Assembly: GCF_014646095.1 (NCBI RefSeq)
Contig: NZ_BMMU01000020.1
Location: 82,890-146,889, forward strand
Reading direction: 5' to 3'
Source of the DNA: Streptomyces lacrimifluminis
GTDB lineage: Bacteria; Actinomycetota; Actinomycetes; Streptomycetales; Streptomycetaceae
DNA length: 64,000 bases
Within the stretch, counting starts at the first letter, position 1, and each line of letters starts with the position of its first letter. Below, one piece after another: positions 16,016-24,609 of this stretch. A program made the position numbers and the translations under genes. The notes beneath the pieces were generated by a model, which had not been told where the DNA came from, made no database searches, and was given only the letters and a program-made list of their open reading frames with translations.

Positions 16016-16906
16016 GTGAACGCCACCAACTTCCGCATGCCCGCACGCCGTCTGGCCACCGTCGCGGTGGCCACGGCCCTGGTGGCCGCCGGTCCCGCGG
16101 CCCTGGCCCACGCGACGGAGGACCAGGGCCGCGCGAGCGCGGTCGTCCTGCGCACCGGGCTGAACGTGTCCCTCCTCAACAAGAGCGTGAACGTCCCGCT
16201 CGCGGTGGCGCTGAACGAGGTGCGGGCGCCGCAGAGCGCCCAACAGACGGCGCTGACCGCCACGTTGGACGGCGTGGACGGCGGAAAGCCGTTCACCGTG
16301 CTCGGTGCGGAGGTCGCGGAGGCGAAGGCGACGGTGTCGGAGGGAAAGGCGGAGGCGTCGACGAGGCTCGCCCACGCCAAGCTCCACGTGCCCGGTCTCC
16401 CGCTTCTGTCGCTCATCGAGGTCGAGCAGGTCACGTCGAGGGCGACCTGTGTGGCGGGGGAGAAGCCGGTCGCCTCCTCGAACCTCCTGGGTTCGGTGAC
16501 GGCTCTCGGGAAGAGGGTGACGCTGACGCCGAGCGGCCCGGTCGAGGTGAAGGTGCCAGGCGTCGGTGAGGTGCGCCTCGACCTGTCCCAGTCGGAGACG
16601 ACGACCCGTACGGCGGCTGCGACCGCGCTCGAACTCACCGTGTCCGTCAACCCGTTGGACCTCAACGTCGCGGAGGTCGAGGGCACGGTGACTCTGGCGA
16701 AGGCGACCTGTGAGGCACCGGCGGTACAGGCGCCGCCGCCGTCGGAACCGGCACCTGAGGTGAAGCCGCAGGGGGGTACGGCCGAGGCGGGGCTCGCGGA
16801 GACGGGTGGCAGCTCGATGACGCCGTACCTCGCGGGTGGGGCGGCCGTGCTCCTCCTGGCGGGCGGCGCAGCGGTCGCCCTGGCCCGTCGCCGCGCCAAG
16901 AACTGA
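16016..16906 (+). CDS. SCO1860-family LAETGG-anchored surface protein
   Basis: A 296-residue secreted cell-wall protein. The signal peptide (RRLATVAVATALVAAGPAALAHA) is followed by a beta-rich ectodomain with one Cys in each half (SRATCVAGE and AKATCEAP), which may form a disulphide. A Pro/Glu linker (QAPPPSEPAPEVKP), the sortase E-type sorting signal LAETGG, a hydrophobic stretch and the basic tail ARRRAKN follow. The protein would be covalently linked to peptidoglycan. No sortase gene is present in the window. The start is GTG 16016. Function beyond surface display is unknown. It is convergent with cobC. Confidence 0.88.
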   Translation: MNATNFRMPARRLATVAVATALVAAGPAALAHATEDQGRASAVVLRTGLNVSLLNKSVNVPLAVALNEVRAPQSAQQTALTATLDGVDGGKPFTVLGAEVAEAKATVSEGKAEASTRLAHAKLHVPGLPLLSLIEVEQVTSRATCVAGEKPVASSNLLGSVTALGKRVTLTPSGPVEVKVPGVGEVRLDLSQSETTTRTAAATALELTVSVNPLDLNVAEVEGTVTLAKATCEAPAVQAPPPSEPAPEVKPQGGTAEAGLAETGGSSMTPYLAGGAAVLLLAGGAAVALARRRAKN

Positions 16907-16945
16907 CCCGCCGTTCCTCGCCCCAGCCGCCCCCGAACCCCCGCT

Positions 16946-16993
16946 CCTCAATCGCCGGAGGGGCTGACTGTCCAGCCCGTCCGGCGATTGAGG
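16946..16993. terminator. hairpin CCTCAATCGCCGGA / TCCGGCGATTGAGG
   Basis: A perfect 14 bp stem between the convergent surface-protein and cobC genes. It is followed by a second GC foldback around 17021-17036 (GGGGGCGCAGCCCCC). This is a probable bidirectional terminator and part of the repeat described next. Confidence 0.8.
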
Positions 16994-17080
16994 ACGAGCG
17001 CGTTCAACGCGAAGGGGGTCTGGGGGCGCAGCCCCCGGGGACAGGACGGGACGGGACGGGTAAGGGCGGCGGGGGCGAGG
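16973..17080. repeat. intergenic repeat, copy A (second copy lies inside cobB)
   Basis: The segment running CAGCCCGTCCGGCG, TTGAGGACGAG, GGGGGTCTGGGGGCGC, AGCCCCC, GGGACGGG and GGGCGGCGGGGGCGAGG is matched over about 100 bases at 25230-25330 with only small differences. Here it ends 4 bases from the cobC stop codon, in the usual downstream position for such units. Confidence 0.85.
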
Positions 17081-17084
17081 AAAC

Positions 17085-18158
17085 TCACCGCTCCGCCAGC
17101 ATCACCGCCCGATCGAACGCCTGCAGAAACCCGTTCACCGTCACCCGGTCCCGCACAGCCACCCGCAACCACTCCTCCCCCAGCCCGGGAAACGTGTCCC
17201 CCCGCCGCACCGCATACCCCAACCCCCGCAAGTGCCCCCGCACAGCCCCGGCCCGATCCACCCGCACCAGCACGAACGGCCCCTCCGCCGGCGTCACCAC
17301 CCGCACCCCGTCGGACCCGAACTCGTCGAGCCCGGCGACAAGATGAGCCCGGTCCGCGGCGATACGACGTGCCGCTTCCGCCGCCTCCGCCAGCGCCGGC
17401 CCGGACACGCACGCCTCCGCCGCGGCCAGCGCAGGCGTGGACACCGGCCACAACGGCTGCGCCCGCTCCAGCTCCACGATCGTCTCCGGCGCCGCCAGCA
17501 CGTACCCGATCCGCAGCCCCGCAAGACCCCACGTCTTCGTCAGGCTCCGCAGCACCACAAGGCCGGGCACGTCCGTACGTCCTGCCAGCGCCTCCCGCTC
17601 ACCCGGCACCGCGTCCATGAACGCCTCGTCGACCACCAACGTCCGCCCAGGACGGGAGAGTCTGGCGATGACAGCCGCCGGATGCAGGATCGACGTCGGG
17701 TTCGTCGGGTTGCCGACCACCACCAGGTCGGCGTCGTCGGGCACGTGCGACGGGTCCAGCCGGAACCCGTCCTCCGCCCGCAGCAGCACCCGCTCCACAG
17801 GGTGCCCGGCATCCCGCAGGGCCGCCTCCGGCTCCGTGAACTGCGGGTGCACGACCACCGGTCGGCGTACCTTCAGGGCGCGCGCCAGCAGCACGAAGGC
17901 CTCCGCGGCCCCGGCGGTGAGCAGCACCCGTTCCACCGGCAGCCCGTGCCGGGCCGCCACCGCCGCCCGCGCGGCCCGCCCGTCGGGATACGCGGCGAGG
18001 GCGCCGAGCGACCCGGCGATGTGCTCGCGCAGCCAGGCCGGGGGAGTGCCGGCCCGGACGTTCACCGCGAGGTCGACCAACTTGGCGCCGTCGTCGCGCA
18101 CTTCGGCGTCCCCGTGGTGCCGAAGGTCATGCCCGTCGGTGTCCGAGTCAGTGCGCAT
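17085..18158 (-). CDS. cobC: Rv2231c-family PLP-dependent protein CobC (threonine-phosphate decarboxylase-like)
   Basis: A 357-residue class I/II aminotransferase-fold protein associated with cobalamin synthesis, where relatives make (R)-1-amino-2-propanol phosphate or act on histidinol-phosphate-like substrates. Seen are LVDLAVNVRAGTPPAWLREHI at the N-terminus, VVGNPTNPTSIL with substrate-binding Asn, TLVVDEAFMDAVPGE with the PLP Asp, and VLRSLTKTWGLAGLRIGYV with the Schiff-base Lys. ATG 18158 is preferred; it overlaps the end of cbiX by 11 bases, and ATG 18191 in the same frame is possible. Neither has a Shine-Dalgarno, so translation is probably coupled to cbiX. Confidence 0.85.
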   Translation of the reverse strand: MRTDSDTDGHDLRHHGDAEVRDDGAKLVDLAVNVRAGTPPAWLREHIAGSLGALAAYPDGRAARAAVAARHGLPVERVLLTAGAAEAFVLLARALKVRRPVVVHPQFTEPEAALRDAGHPVERVLLRAEDGFRLDPSHVPDDADLVVVGNPTNPTSILHPAAVIARLSRPGRTLVVDEAFMDAVPGEREALAGRTDVPGLVVLRSLTKTWGLAGLRIGYVLAAPETIVELERAQPLWPVSTPALAAAEACVSGPALAEAAEAARRIAADRAHLVAGLDEFGSDGVRVVTPAEGPFVLVRVDRAGAVRGHLRGLGYAVRRGDTFPGLGEEWLRVAVRDRVTVNGFLQAFDRAVMLAER

Positions 18159-19086
18159 GGGAGTGCGAGTGCCCGTGGGAGTGGTGTCCATGATGGTGAC
18201 CATCGTGGTCGCCGTCGTCGTCCGGATGGAAGTGCGGCTGCTGAGGCATTCCGACCTTGTCCTCGAAGCCGGGCAGCGCGATCCGGTACACGCACGAGTC
18301 GCAGTTCATCCGCAGGTCCCCCTGCACGGCCTCGCGGTACCGCTCCATCACCAGATCGAGCAACTCCGGCTCCGGACCGATGACGTCGGCGGACCGCACC
18401 TCGACCTCCGGGTGCGCGGATGCCCAGCCCTCCGTCTGCTGACGCACCCGGTCCGGCAGAATCCCGGTGAACAGGAAGTAGGGCAGGACGACGATCCGCC
18501 GCGCACCCAGCTTCACGCACCGGTCGAGCCCCGACGGCACGTCCGGCGCCGCCAGCGACACGAACGCCGTCTCCACACCGGCGTACCCGCGCCCCTCCCA
18601 CAGCAGCCGCGCCGCCTTGAGCACCTCCGCGTTGGCGTCCGGGTCGGTGGAGCCGCGCCCGACCAGCAGCACGGTCACGTCGGTCCGGTCGGCGGGTGTC
18701 CGCGCCCCACCGCCCAGCGCCTCCTCCAGCCGCCGCTCCAGCACCGCCAGCAGCGCCGGGTGCGGGCCCAGCGGACGCCCGTACGTGTACGAGATCCCCG
18801 GGTGCCGTTCCTTCTCCCGGGACAGCGCCGCCGGGATGTCCCCCTTGGCGTGTCCGGCGGAGACCAGCATCAGCGGAACGGCGGCGAACCGTCGTACCCC
18901 CCGCTCCACCAGCTCGGTGACGGCGTCGCCCAGCGGTGGCGGCGACAGCTCGATGAAGCCGCCCGCGACGGGCAGTTCGGGGTTTCGGCGTCCCAACTCC
19001 CGTACGAAGTCACGGAACGCCTCGGCCCCGGCCTCGTCCCGAGTGCCGTGGCCGGCGATGAGCAGGGCGGGCGGCGGGGTGGTCAC
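18148..19086 (-). CDS. cbiX: sirohydrochlorin chelatase with histidine-rich tail
   Basis: A 312-residue two-domain CbiX-type chelatase that inserts cobalt into sirohydrochlorin. The two half-domains each have the metal-site pattern: LLIAGHGTRDEAG and PLMLVSAGHAKGD in the first, VLLVGRGSTDPDANAE and VLPYFLFTG in the second. After CDSCVYRIALPGFE the last about 30 residues are extremely His/Asp-rich (DDDGDHDGHHHGHHSHGHSH), a likely metal store or delivery arm. GTG 19086 has GAGGAGA upstream. It overlaps cobC and lies 88 bases below cobJ. An iron chelatase role for sirohaem cannot be excluded. Confidence 0.92.
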   Translation of the reverse strand: MTTPPPALLIAGHGTRDEAGAEAFRDFVRELGRRNPELPVAGGFIELSPPPLGDAVTELVERGVRRFAAVPLMLVSAGHAKGDIPAALSREKERHPGISYTYGRPLGPHPALLAVLERRLEEALGGGARTPADRTDVTVLLVGRGSTDPDANAEVLKAARLLWEGRGYAGVETAFVSLAAPDVPSGLDRCVKLGARRIVVLPYFLFTGILPDRVRQQTEGWASAHPEVEVRSADVIGPEPELLDLVMERYREAVQGDLRMNCDSCVYRIALPGFEDKVGMPQQPHFHPDDDGDHDGHHHGHHSHGHSHSHAH

Positions 19087-19174
19087 GATGTCTCCTCGGA
19101 CTGTGAAGTGGGGTGCAACGGACGGATGTTGAGAGGGTTGCCGGAAAGTGCCGGACGAAGTTCCCGACGAAGGT

Positions 19175-20899
19175 TCACTGGGCCGTCTCCTGCCAGCGGT
19201 ATCCGCGAGGTGTGACCATCCGGCCCGCGATGTTCCGCGTCGCGGTGTTGCCGACGGTCACGACCGTCATCATGTCGACCGTCGTCGGGTCGAGGCCGGC
19301 CAGCGTTGTGACGCGGCTGGACTCGTCGGGCCGTGACGCGTTCCGTACGACACCCACGGGAGTCGTCGGCTCCCGGTGCGCGCCCAGGATGGCGAGCGCC
19401 TTGGGCAGCTGCCAGTCACGGCCCCGGCTGCGCGGGTTGTAGAACGTCACGACGATGTCCGCCTCGGCCGCCGCCCGCACCCGCCGCTCGATGACGTGCC
19501 AGGGCGTGTGCAGGTCGGAGAGGCTGATGGAGACATGGTCGTGGCCGAGCGGGGCCCCGAGAATCGCGCCGGCTGCGAGGGCGGCCGTGACACCCGGCAC
19601 TCCGACCACGTCGATGTCGTCGGACGCCTCGGCCAGCGCGGGCGACGCCATCGCGTACACGCCCGCGTCCCCGCTGCCGATCAGCGCGACCGCCTGGCCC
19701 TTCCGGGCCTCGGCCACCGCTGTGCGCGCCCGCTCCTCCTCGGCCCCGAGCCCCGACTCCAGGATCCGGGTACCGGGCCGCAGCAGATCACGGATCTGGT
19801 CGACGTACTGATCGAGCCCGACCAGCACGGACGCGCGCCGCAACTCCGCCTCGGCACGCGGCGTCAGCAGATCCCGTGCCCCCGGCCCCAGCCCCACGAC
19901 CGCGAGCCGCCCACGCCCCGGCCGCCGTACGACGGCACAGGTCGCCATGGCCGGTGCCCCGTCCGCACGCGCCGACTTCCTCTTGGGTACGAGGAGTTCA
20001 CCCCCGCCGACCAGCGCGGCGGCCTCCGCCACGGACGGCGTACCGACGGCGGCGAGCGGCGCGGCGGAGGGATTCGGCACCTCGACCCCGGCCAACTCGT
20101 CGGCGGAGTACGTCACCACAGGCACCCCGAGCCGCTCGGCGGCCCCGACGATTCCGGGCTCGTCGGCCTTCGCGTCGACGGTGGCCAGCGCGGCGACCGA
20201 GGCCACCGAGAGGCCCGCCTCCGCCAACGCGCCCTCGACCAGCCCGAGTACCTCGTCGACCGGAGCCCCCTTGGAGGCGCCCACACCGACGACGAGGGAC
20301 GGGGGACGCAACACGACCTCGCCCGTCCCGCCGGTGTCGATCAGTCGGTCGGTCACCCGGATCGTCGGCCCGTCGCCCGGCACCGCACTCCCGGCGCGGG
20401 ACGGCAGCACATGGGACGGCAGCGCGGGCAGCGGCCAGGTCGACTCCAGCTCCAGCGCGACGGGTTCACCGTCGAGCAGCGCCCGCGAGACCCCCGCGAC
20501 ATCGCCCTCCACGGGCAGCCCGAGCGTGTCGAGCCCCGGCACTCCCACGGCGTCCGTCGCGGTGGTCACCACCGGCTCCGCACCCAGCAACCGCCCGACG
20601 GCACGGGCGAGTTCATTGGCCCCGCCACCGTGCCCACCGACCAGCGACACGGCGAACCGCCCGCCCTCGTCGACGCACACCACACCGGGATCGGACGCCT
20701 TGTCTGACAGCAGCGGGGCGACCAGCCGGACGACCGCCCCCGTGGCCAGGAAGCACACGAGCTGCGAACACTCCCCGAAAGCGCGCCGGACGGCGTCGGC
20801 GACCGGCCCCTCGTACACACGCGTACGGTCGGGCCAGGCGGCGGCAAGCCGATCGCGCGCCGCCGCGCCCGCCGCCGTCGCGGAAATCAGGCCGATCAC
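19175..20899 (-). CDS. cobJ: CbiG-CobJ fusion: cobalt-precorrin-5A hydrolase-like plus precorrin-3B C17-methyltransferase
   Basis: A 574-residue fusion. Residues 1 to about 320 are CbiG-like: VCFLATGAVVRLVAPLLSDKASDPGVVCVDE and GGHGGGANELA in the N-terminal part, then PPSLVVGVGASKGAPVDEVLGLVEGAL as the CbiG C-terminal domain. Residues about 335-574 are a tetrapyrrole methylase: LAVVGLGPGARDLLTPRAE, IGSGDAGVYAMASPALAE and VVTFYNPRSRGRDWQLPKA, which is CobJ/CbiH. CobJ methylates C17 during ring contraction, and CbiG opens the lactone in the cobalt-early route. GTG 20899 has AAGGAG upstream and overlaps the cobL stop (GTGA). Confidence 0.93.
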   Translation of the reverse strand: MIGLISATAAGAAARDRLAAAWPDRTRVYEGPVADAVRRAFGECSQLVCFLATGAVVRLVAPLLSDKASDPGVVCVDEGGRFAVSLVGGHGGGANELARAVGRLLGAEPVVTTATDAVGVPGLDTLGLPVEGDVAGVSRALLDGEPVALELESTWPLPALPSHVLPSRAGSAVPGDGPTIRVTDRLIDTGGTGEVVLRPPSLVVGVGASKGAPVDEVLGLVEGALAEAGLSVASVAALATVDAKADEPGIVGAAERLGVPVVTYSADELAGVEVPNPSAAPLAAVGTPSVAEAAALVGGGELLVPKRKSARADGAPAMATCAVVRRPGRGRLAVVGLGPGARDLLTPRAEAELRRASVLVGLDQYVDQIRDLLRPGTRILESGLGAEEERARTAVAEARKGQAVALIGSGDAGVYAMASPALAEASDDIDVVGVPGVTAALAAGAILGAPLGHDHVSISLSDLHTPWHVIERRVRAAAEADIVVTFYNPRSRGRDWQLPKALAILGAHREPTTPVGVVRNASRPDESSRVTTLAGLDPTTVDMMTVVTVGNTATRNIAGRMVTPRGYRWQETAQ

Positions 20900-22194
20900 A
20901 GTGCGACTCCTTCTCTACCGGTATGTCTTTCCACGGGTCTGTCCGCAGCCGCTGTGGGGCGCGTGCCCCACAGCAGGAAAACGGGGTTGGTCGCCGCGAG
21001 GCGGGTCACCTCACCCGGCAGCGGCGCGAGCCGGGACGACTGCAGCAGCACGCCGTCGCAGTCGAGTCCGGCGCCGATGAGCGCCGCACGCACGGCCGGC
21101 ACCCGGTCCAGGGCTGCCATCGCGACCACCACCGTCCGCCGGACCCGCCCCGCACACGCGGTGACGATCTCGGGCAGCTCTCGCCCGCCCCCGCCGATGA
21201 ACACGGCGTCGGGATCGTCGAGTTCGGACGGCGCGGGCAGGTCGGCGGGTGCGCTCCCGCGCACCACCCGCACGTCGACACCGTGCGCGGAGGCGTTCGC
21301 CCGCACCCGCTCCGCCCCGTCCGGCGTCTTCTCGACGGCGACCACGGCCGCCCCGAACCGGGCGCACTCCACGGCGACGGAACCGGAGCCCGCGCCGATG
21401 TCCCAGACCAGGTCACCGAGGCGCGGCCCGAGCCGGGCCAGTGCCAGGGCCCGTACCTCGAACTTGGTGATCATCGAGTCGCGATGGGCGAACTCCTGCT
21501 CGTCCAGGGCCCATCGGGCGGGCCCGACAGCCGACCCGGCGACCGTGACACGGCCCGGCGCGAGTGCCCGCGCCTCGTCCAGACACAGCACCACACTCAC
21601 CGCGTCGCCCCAGTCCCGCACAGCCGCCTCGGCAGGCGTGACCCGCTCGACGCGCTCGCGTTCCGGATCGCCCAGCGCCGAGGCGACCACCAGGACACGC
21701 GCCCCCGGGCCGCCCGCCAACGCCGCGCCCAGCTCGGCGGGCCCGGCACCCGGCCCGGTCAGCACCGCCACCTTGGGCCGCGCCCGGCACACGTTGACCG
21801 CCGTACGCAGCGCACGCCCGTGCGCGCTGACGACCACCGCGTCGTCCCAGGTCAGCCCGGTCCGGGCGAAGGCGGCGGCGACGGAGGACACCCCCGGCCG
21901 GACATCGAGCCGCCCGGCCCCGAACCGCTCGGCCAGCGCCCGCACGATCCCGAAGAACCCCGGATCACCGGAAGCCAGCACGACGACGGGCCGCTCCTTG
22001 CCGACGTACTCCTCGATGGTGTCGAGCGCCGGAGGCAGCGGCCCGAGAACCACCCGCTCAGCACCCTCCGCCACGGCCGCCGACACCGCCGCCAGATGCC
22101 GCCGGGCTCCCACGACCAGCGCGGCCCCGGCGACGGCGGCCGTGGCGTCCGGCGGAAGCGCCGCCCCCGTCCCGGTACCGATGACGGTGATCAC
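20896..22194 (-). CDS. cobL: precorrin-6Y C5,15-methyltransferase (decarboxylating), CbiE-CbiT type
   Basis: A 432-residue bifunctional enzyme. The N-terminal tetrapyrrole methylase half (VITVIGTGTG, VVLASGDPGFFGIVRAL) corresponds to CbiE, methylating C5. The C-terminal Rossmann methyltransferase half (ITKFEVRALALARLGPRLGDLVWDIGAGSGSVAVECAR) corresponds to CbiT, which methylates C15 and decarboxylates the C12 acetate. GTG 22194 overlaps the cobM stop by 4 bases, and the gene end overlaps cobJ by 4 bases. An in-frame extension to 22383 would run through cobM and is rejected. Confidence 0.94.
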   Translation of the reverse strand: MITVIGTGTGAALPPDATAAVAGAALVVGARRHLAAVSAAVAEGAERVVLGPLPPALDTIEEYVGKERPVVVLASGDPGFFGIVRALAERFGAGRLDVRPGVSSVAAAFARTGLTWDDAVVVSAHGRALRTAVNVCRARPKVAVLTGPGAGPAELGAALAGGPGARVLVVASALGDPERERVERVTPAEAAVRDWGDAVSVVLCLDEARALAPGRVTVAGSAVGPARWALDEQEFAHRDSMITKFEVRALALARLGPRLGDLVWDIGAGSGSVAVECARFGAAVVAVEKTPDGAERVRANASAHGVDVRVVRGSAPADLPAPSELDDPDAVFIGGGGRELPEIVTACAGRVRRTVVVAMAALDRVPAVRAALIGAGLDCDGVLLQSSRLAPLPGEVTRLAATNPVFLLWGTRPTAAADRPVERHTGREGVAL

Positions 22195-23030
22195 GTACTC
22201 GCCCCTCGCTCGCGCAGCGCCCGGCGGGCCTCCGGGTCGGCCTTGCGGAAGCCGTGGAAGTGGCCGGGGTGGTAGAGGTGCGAACGGGTGCCGCTGGCGT
22301 CGAGGGCCGGGCCGACCAGGAACAAGGTGTGCTTCCACAGCTTGTGCTCCTTGACCGTCTCCTCCAGCGTCCCGATCGTGCACCGCACGACCAGCTCCTC
22401 GGGCCAGGTCGCCTGATAGGCGACGACGACCGCCGTGGACGTCGGATAGCCGCCCTCCAGCAGCTCCCGTACGAGCTGCCCACTGCGGGCGGCGGACAGG
22501 AAGATCGCCATGGTGGTCCCGTGCCGGGCGAACTCCCGGACCTCCTCGCCCGGCGGCATCGGCGTCTTGCCGCCGCCCAGCCGGGTGAGGATCACGGACT
22601 GCGCGACCTCGGGGATCGTCAGCTCACGCTGGGCGAGGGCGGCGACCGCGGAGAAGGAGGAGACGCCGGGCACGATCTCGGTCTCGATCCCGAGCCCGGC
22701 GCACCGGTCGACCTGCTCCTGGGTGCCGCCCCAGAGCGCGGGATCGCCGGAGTGGATACGCGCCACGCGCAGGCCCTCGCGCACGGCACGCTCGTACACG
22801 GCGACGACGTCCTCCAGCGACATCGTCGCCGAGTCGAGGATCTCCGCCCCCTCGCGCGCATGGTCGAGGACGGCCTCCTGTACGAGGCTGGCCGCCCAGA
22901 TGACGACATCCGCCTCGGCGATGGCGCGGGCCGCGCGGAACGTCAGCAGATCGGCGGCGCCGGGGCCGGCACCGACGAACGTCACCTTGCCGGTGGGAGC
23001 GTCAGTCGAAACGTCGGCCGTGGGAGCCAT
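22191..23030 (-). CDS. cobM: precorrin-4 C11-methyltransferase
   Basis: A 279-residue SAM-dependent tetrapyrrole methylase that methylates C11. Family marks are KVTFVGAGPGAADLLTFRAARAIAEADVVIWA, the second loop IHSGDPALWGGTQEQV, VPGVSSFSAVAALAQRELTIPEVAQSVILTR, and SAARSGQLVRELLEGGYPTSTAVVVAYQATWPEE. ATG 23030 is chosen. The first of three tightly coupled genes cobM-cobL-cobJ, it is divergent from the ZIP transporter with a 98-base gap that holds no recognisable riboswitch. Confidence 0.95.
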   Translation of the reverse strand: MAPTADVSTDAPTGKVTFVGAGPGAADLLTFRAARAIAEADVVIWAASLVQEAVLDHAREGAEILDSATMSLEDVVAVYERAVREGLRVARIHSGDPALWGGTQEQVDRCAGLGIETEIVPGVSSFSAVAALAQRELTIPEVAQSVILTRLGGGKTPMPPGEEVREFARHGTTMAIFLSAARSGQLVRELLEGGYPTSTAVVVAYQATWPEELVVRCTIGTLEETVKEHKLWKHTLFLVGPALDASGTRSHLYHPGHFHGFRKADPEARRALRERGAST

Positions 23031-23128
23031 GGGGCGAGATCCTCTCGTACGGAATGTCGAACACGTCAGTGAGTGTGCGGGTGGGTGTGGAGGTGCGCGA
23101 AGGCGGGTTGATCGGATAGCAAGGGCAC

Positions 23129-23869
23129 ATGGCGGTCTTCGTCGCGCTCGGCGCGTTCCTGATGACGCTGGCCGGCGGCTGGACGGCACTGCGTGTGACC
23201 GACCGCCGCCATCTCGTCCTTGGCCTGGCCGGCGGCCTGATGCTGGGCGTGGTCGGCCTCGACCTGCTGCCCGAGGCGCTGCACGCGGCGGGCCAGGAGG
23301 TGTTCGGCGTACCGGCCGCGCTGCTCCTGTTCGTCACCGGCTTTCTGCTGGCCCATCTGGTGGAACGCCTGCTCGCCGTACGACAGGCCGCGCACGGCGC
23401 CACCGAGGGGACCGGGGAGCACGGCGGACGGACGCCCGAAGTGGGTCTGACGGCCGCCGCGGCGATGGTCGGCCACAGCGCGATGGACGGCGTCGCGATC
23501 GGCGCCGCCTTCCAGGTGGGCGGCGGCATGGGCCTCGCGGTCGCGCTCGCCGTGATCGCCCACGACTTCGCCGACGGCTTCAACACGTACACGATCACGA
23601 GCCTGTACGGAAACGCCCGCCGCAAGGCGTTGGCCATGCTGTTCGCCGACGCGGCGGCACCTGTCGTGGGCGCGGCCTCGACCCTCTTCTTCACCATCCC
23701 CGAACAGGCGCTCGGCGGCTATCTCGGCCTCTTCGGCGGAGCACTGCTCTATCTCGCCGCCGCCGAGATCCTCCCCGAGGCCCACCACGAACACCCCGCC
23801 CACTCGACGGTGCTGTGCACGATCGCGGGCGTGGCGTTCATCTGGCTGGTGGTGGGCCTGTCGGGCTGA
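23129..23869 (+). CDS. ZIP family metal transporter
   Basis: A 246-residue membrane protein of the ZIP family, with about eight hydrophobic segments. The family's metal-binding helices are visible as AAAMVGHSAMDGVAIGAAFQ (HSxxDG) and LAVIAHDFADGFNTYTITS (HDFxDG). Other ZIPs import Zn, Fe, Mn or Co. It is the only plus-strand gene inside the minus-strand cobalamin locus and sits between cobM and cobI, tail to tail with cobI (8 bases apart). Cobalt supply for corrin synthesis is a reasonable inference, and zinc is the main alternative. Confidence 0.88.
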   Translation: MAVFVALGAFLMTLAGGWTALRVTDRRHLVLGLAGGLMLGVVGLDLLPEALHAAGQEVFGVPAALLLFVTGFLLAHLVERLLAVRQAAHGATEGTGEHGGRTPEVGLTAAAAMVGHSAMDGVAIGAAFQVGGGMGLAVALAVIAHDFADGFNTYTITSLYGNARRKALAMLFADAAAPVVGAASTLFFTIPEQALGGYLGLFGGALLYLAAAEILPEAHHEHPAHSTVLCTIAGVAFIWLVVGLSG

Positions 23870-23877
23870 GCGATGGT

Positions 23878-24609
23878 TCACAACTTGCCGCCCCGCCCGC
23901 CGTCGCGTGGCGCGGGCGCGATGAGAGTGGAGAGGTACGGCAGCGCCGCGCCGTCGAGTTCGTCGGCGGGCCGGATGGACTCGTCGTCCAGTCCCAGAGC
24001 CGACCCCCACACAGCGTCGCCGATCCGCCCGCTCTCGCGGAGCGCCTCGGCGACCTCCCGGGCCTGCCGCCCGAACTTGTACGCCACGACGGTGCCCGGC
24101 CCGTTGAGCGCCTCCTTGAGCACAGCGGCTCCCGCGGTCACCGGCACCAGCGTCAGCGGCTCGGTCCCCTCGGTGAGCACGGCCCCCGACCGCGCCGCCA
24201 GATCCTGCATCGCGGTGATACCGGGCACGGTCTCGACGACGACGGACGGCAACAGCTCCCCGACCGTGTGGGCGAGATACGTGAACGTCGAGTACACGTT
24301 GGGATCACCGATGGTCGCGAAGGCGACGACGGAGTGCGCGCCGAGCAGCTCGGCGACCCGGGCACCGGCGGCGTCCCAGGCAGCCTCGCGCCGGGCACGG
24401 TCGGACCGCTCGTTGAGCGCGAAGACGACCCGGACGATCTTCTCGGCGCCCACATAGTGCAGCACGGTGGCCTCGGCCCGGCCCCGCTCAAGGGTGTCCA
24501 TCACGGGTACGACGACCACATCGGCGGCCCGCAACGCGTTGACACCCTTGACGGTCACGAGCTCGGGATCACCGGGCCCGACCCCCACACCAATCAGCCT
24601 GCTGCTCAT
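23878..24609 (-). CDS. cobI: precorrin-2 C20-methyltransferase
   Basis: A 243-residue tetrapyrrole methylase that makes precorrin-3A from precorrin-2, the entry to the corrin branch. Recognised by RLIGVGVGPGDPELVTVKGVNALRAADVVVVPV, FATIGDPNVYSTFTYLAHTV and VETVPGITAMQDLAARSG. ATG 24609 overlaps the cobB stop by 4 bases, so it is the last gene of the riboswitch-headed operon cbiB-cobQ-cobN-chlI/D-cobO-cobB-cobI. Confidence 0.95.
   Translation of the reverse strand: MSSRLIGVGVGPGDPELVTVKGVNALRAADVVVVPVMDTLERGRAEATVLHYVGAEKIVRVVFALNERSDRARREAAWDAAGARVAELLGAHSVVAFATIGDPNVYSTFTYLAHTVGELLPSVVVETVPGITAMQDLAARSGAVLTEGTEPLTLVPVTAGAAVLKEALNGPGTVVAYKFGRQAREVAEALRESGRIGDAVWGSALGLDDESIRPADELDGAALPYLSTLIAPAPRDGGRGGKL

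Noticed and set aside
23031..23128. Possible second cobalamin riboswitch ahead of cobM
   Set aside because: No GCCACTG box or GAGCCAGG motif in the 98-base gap on either strand.
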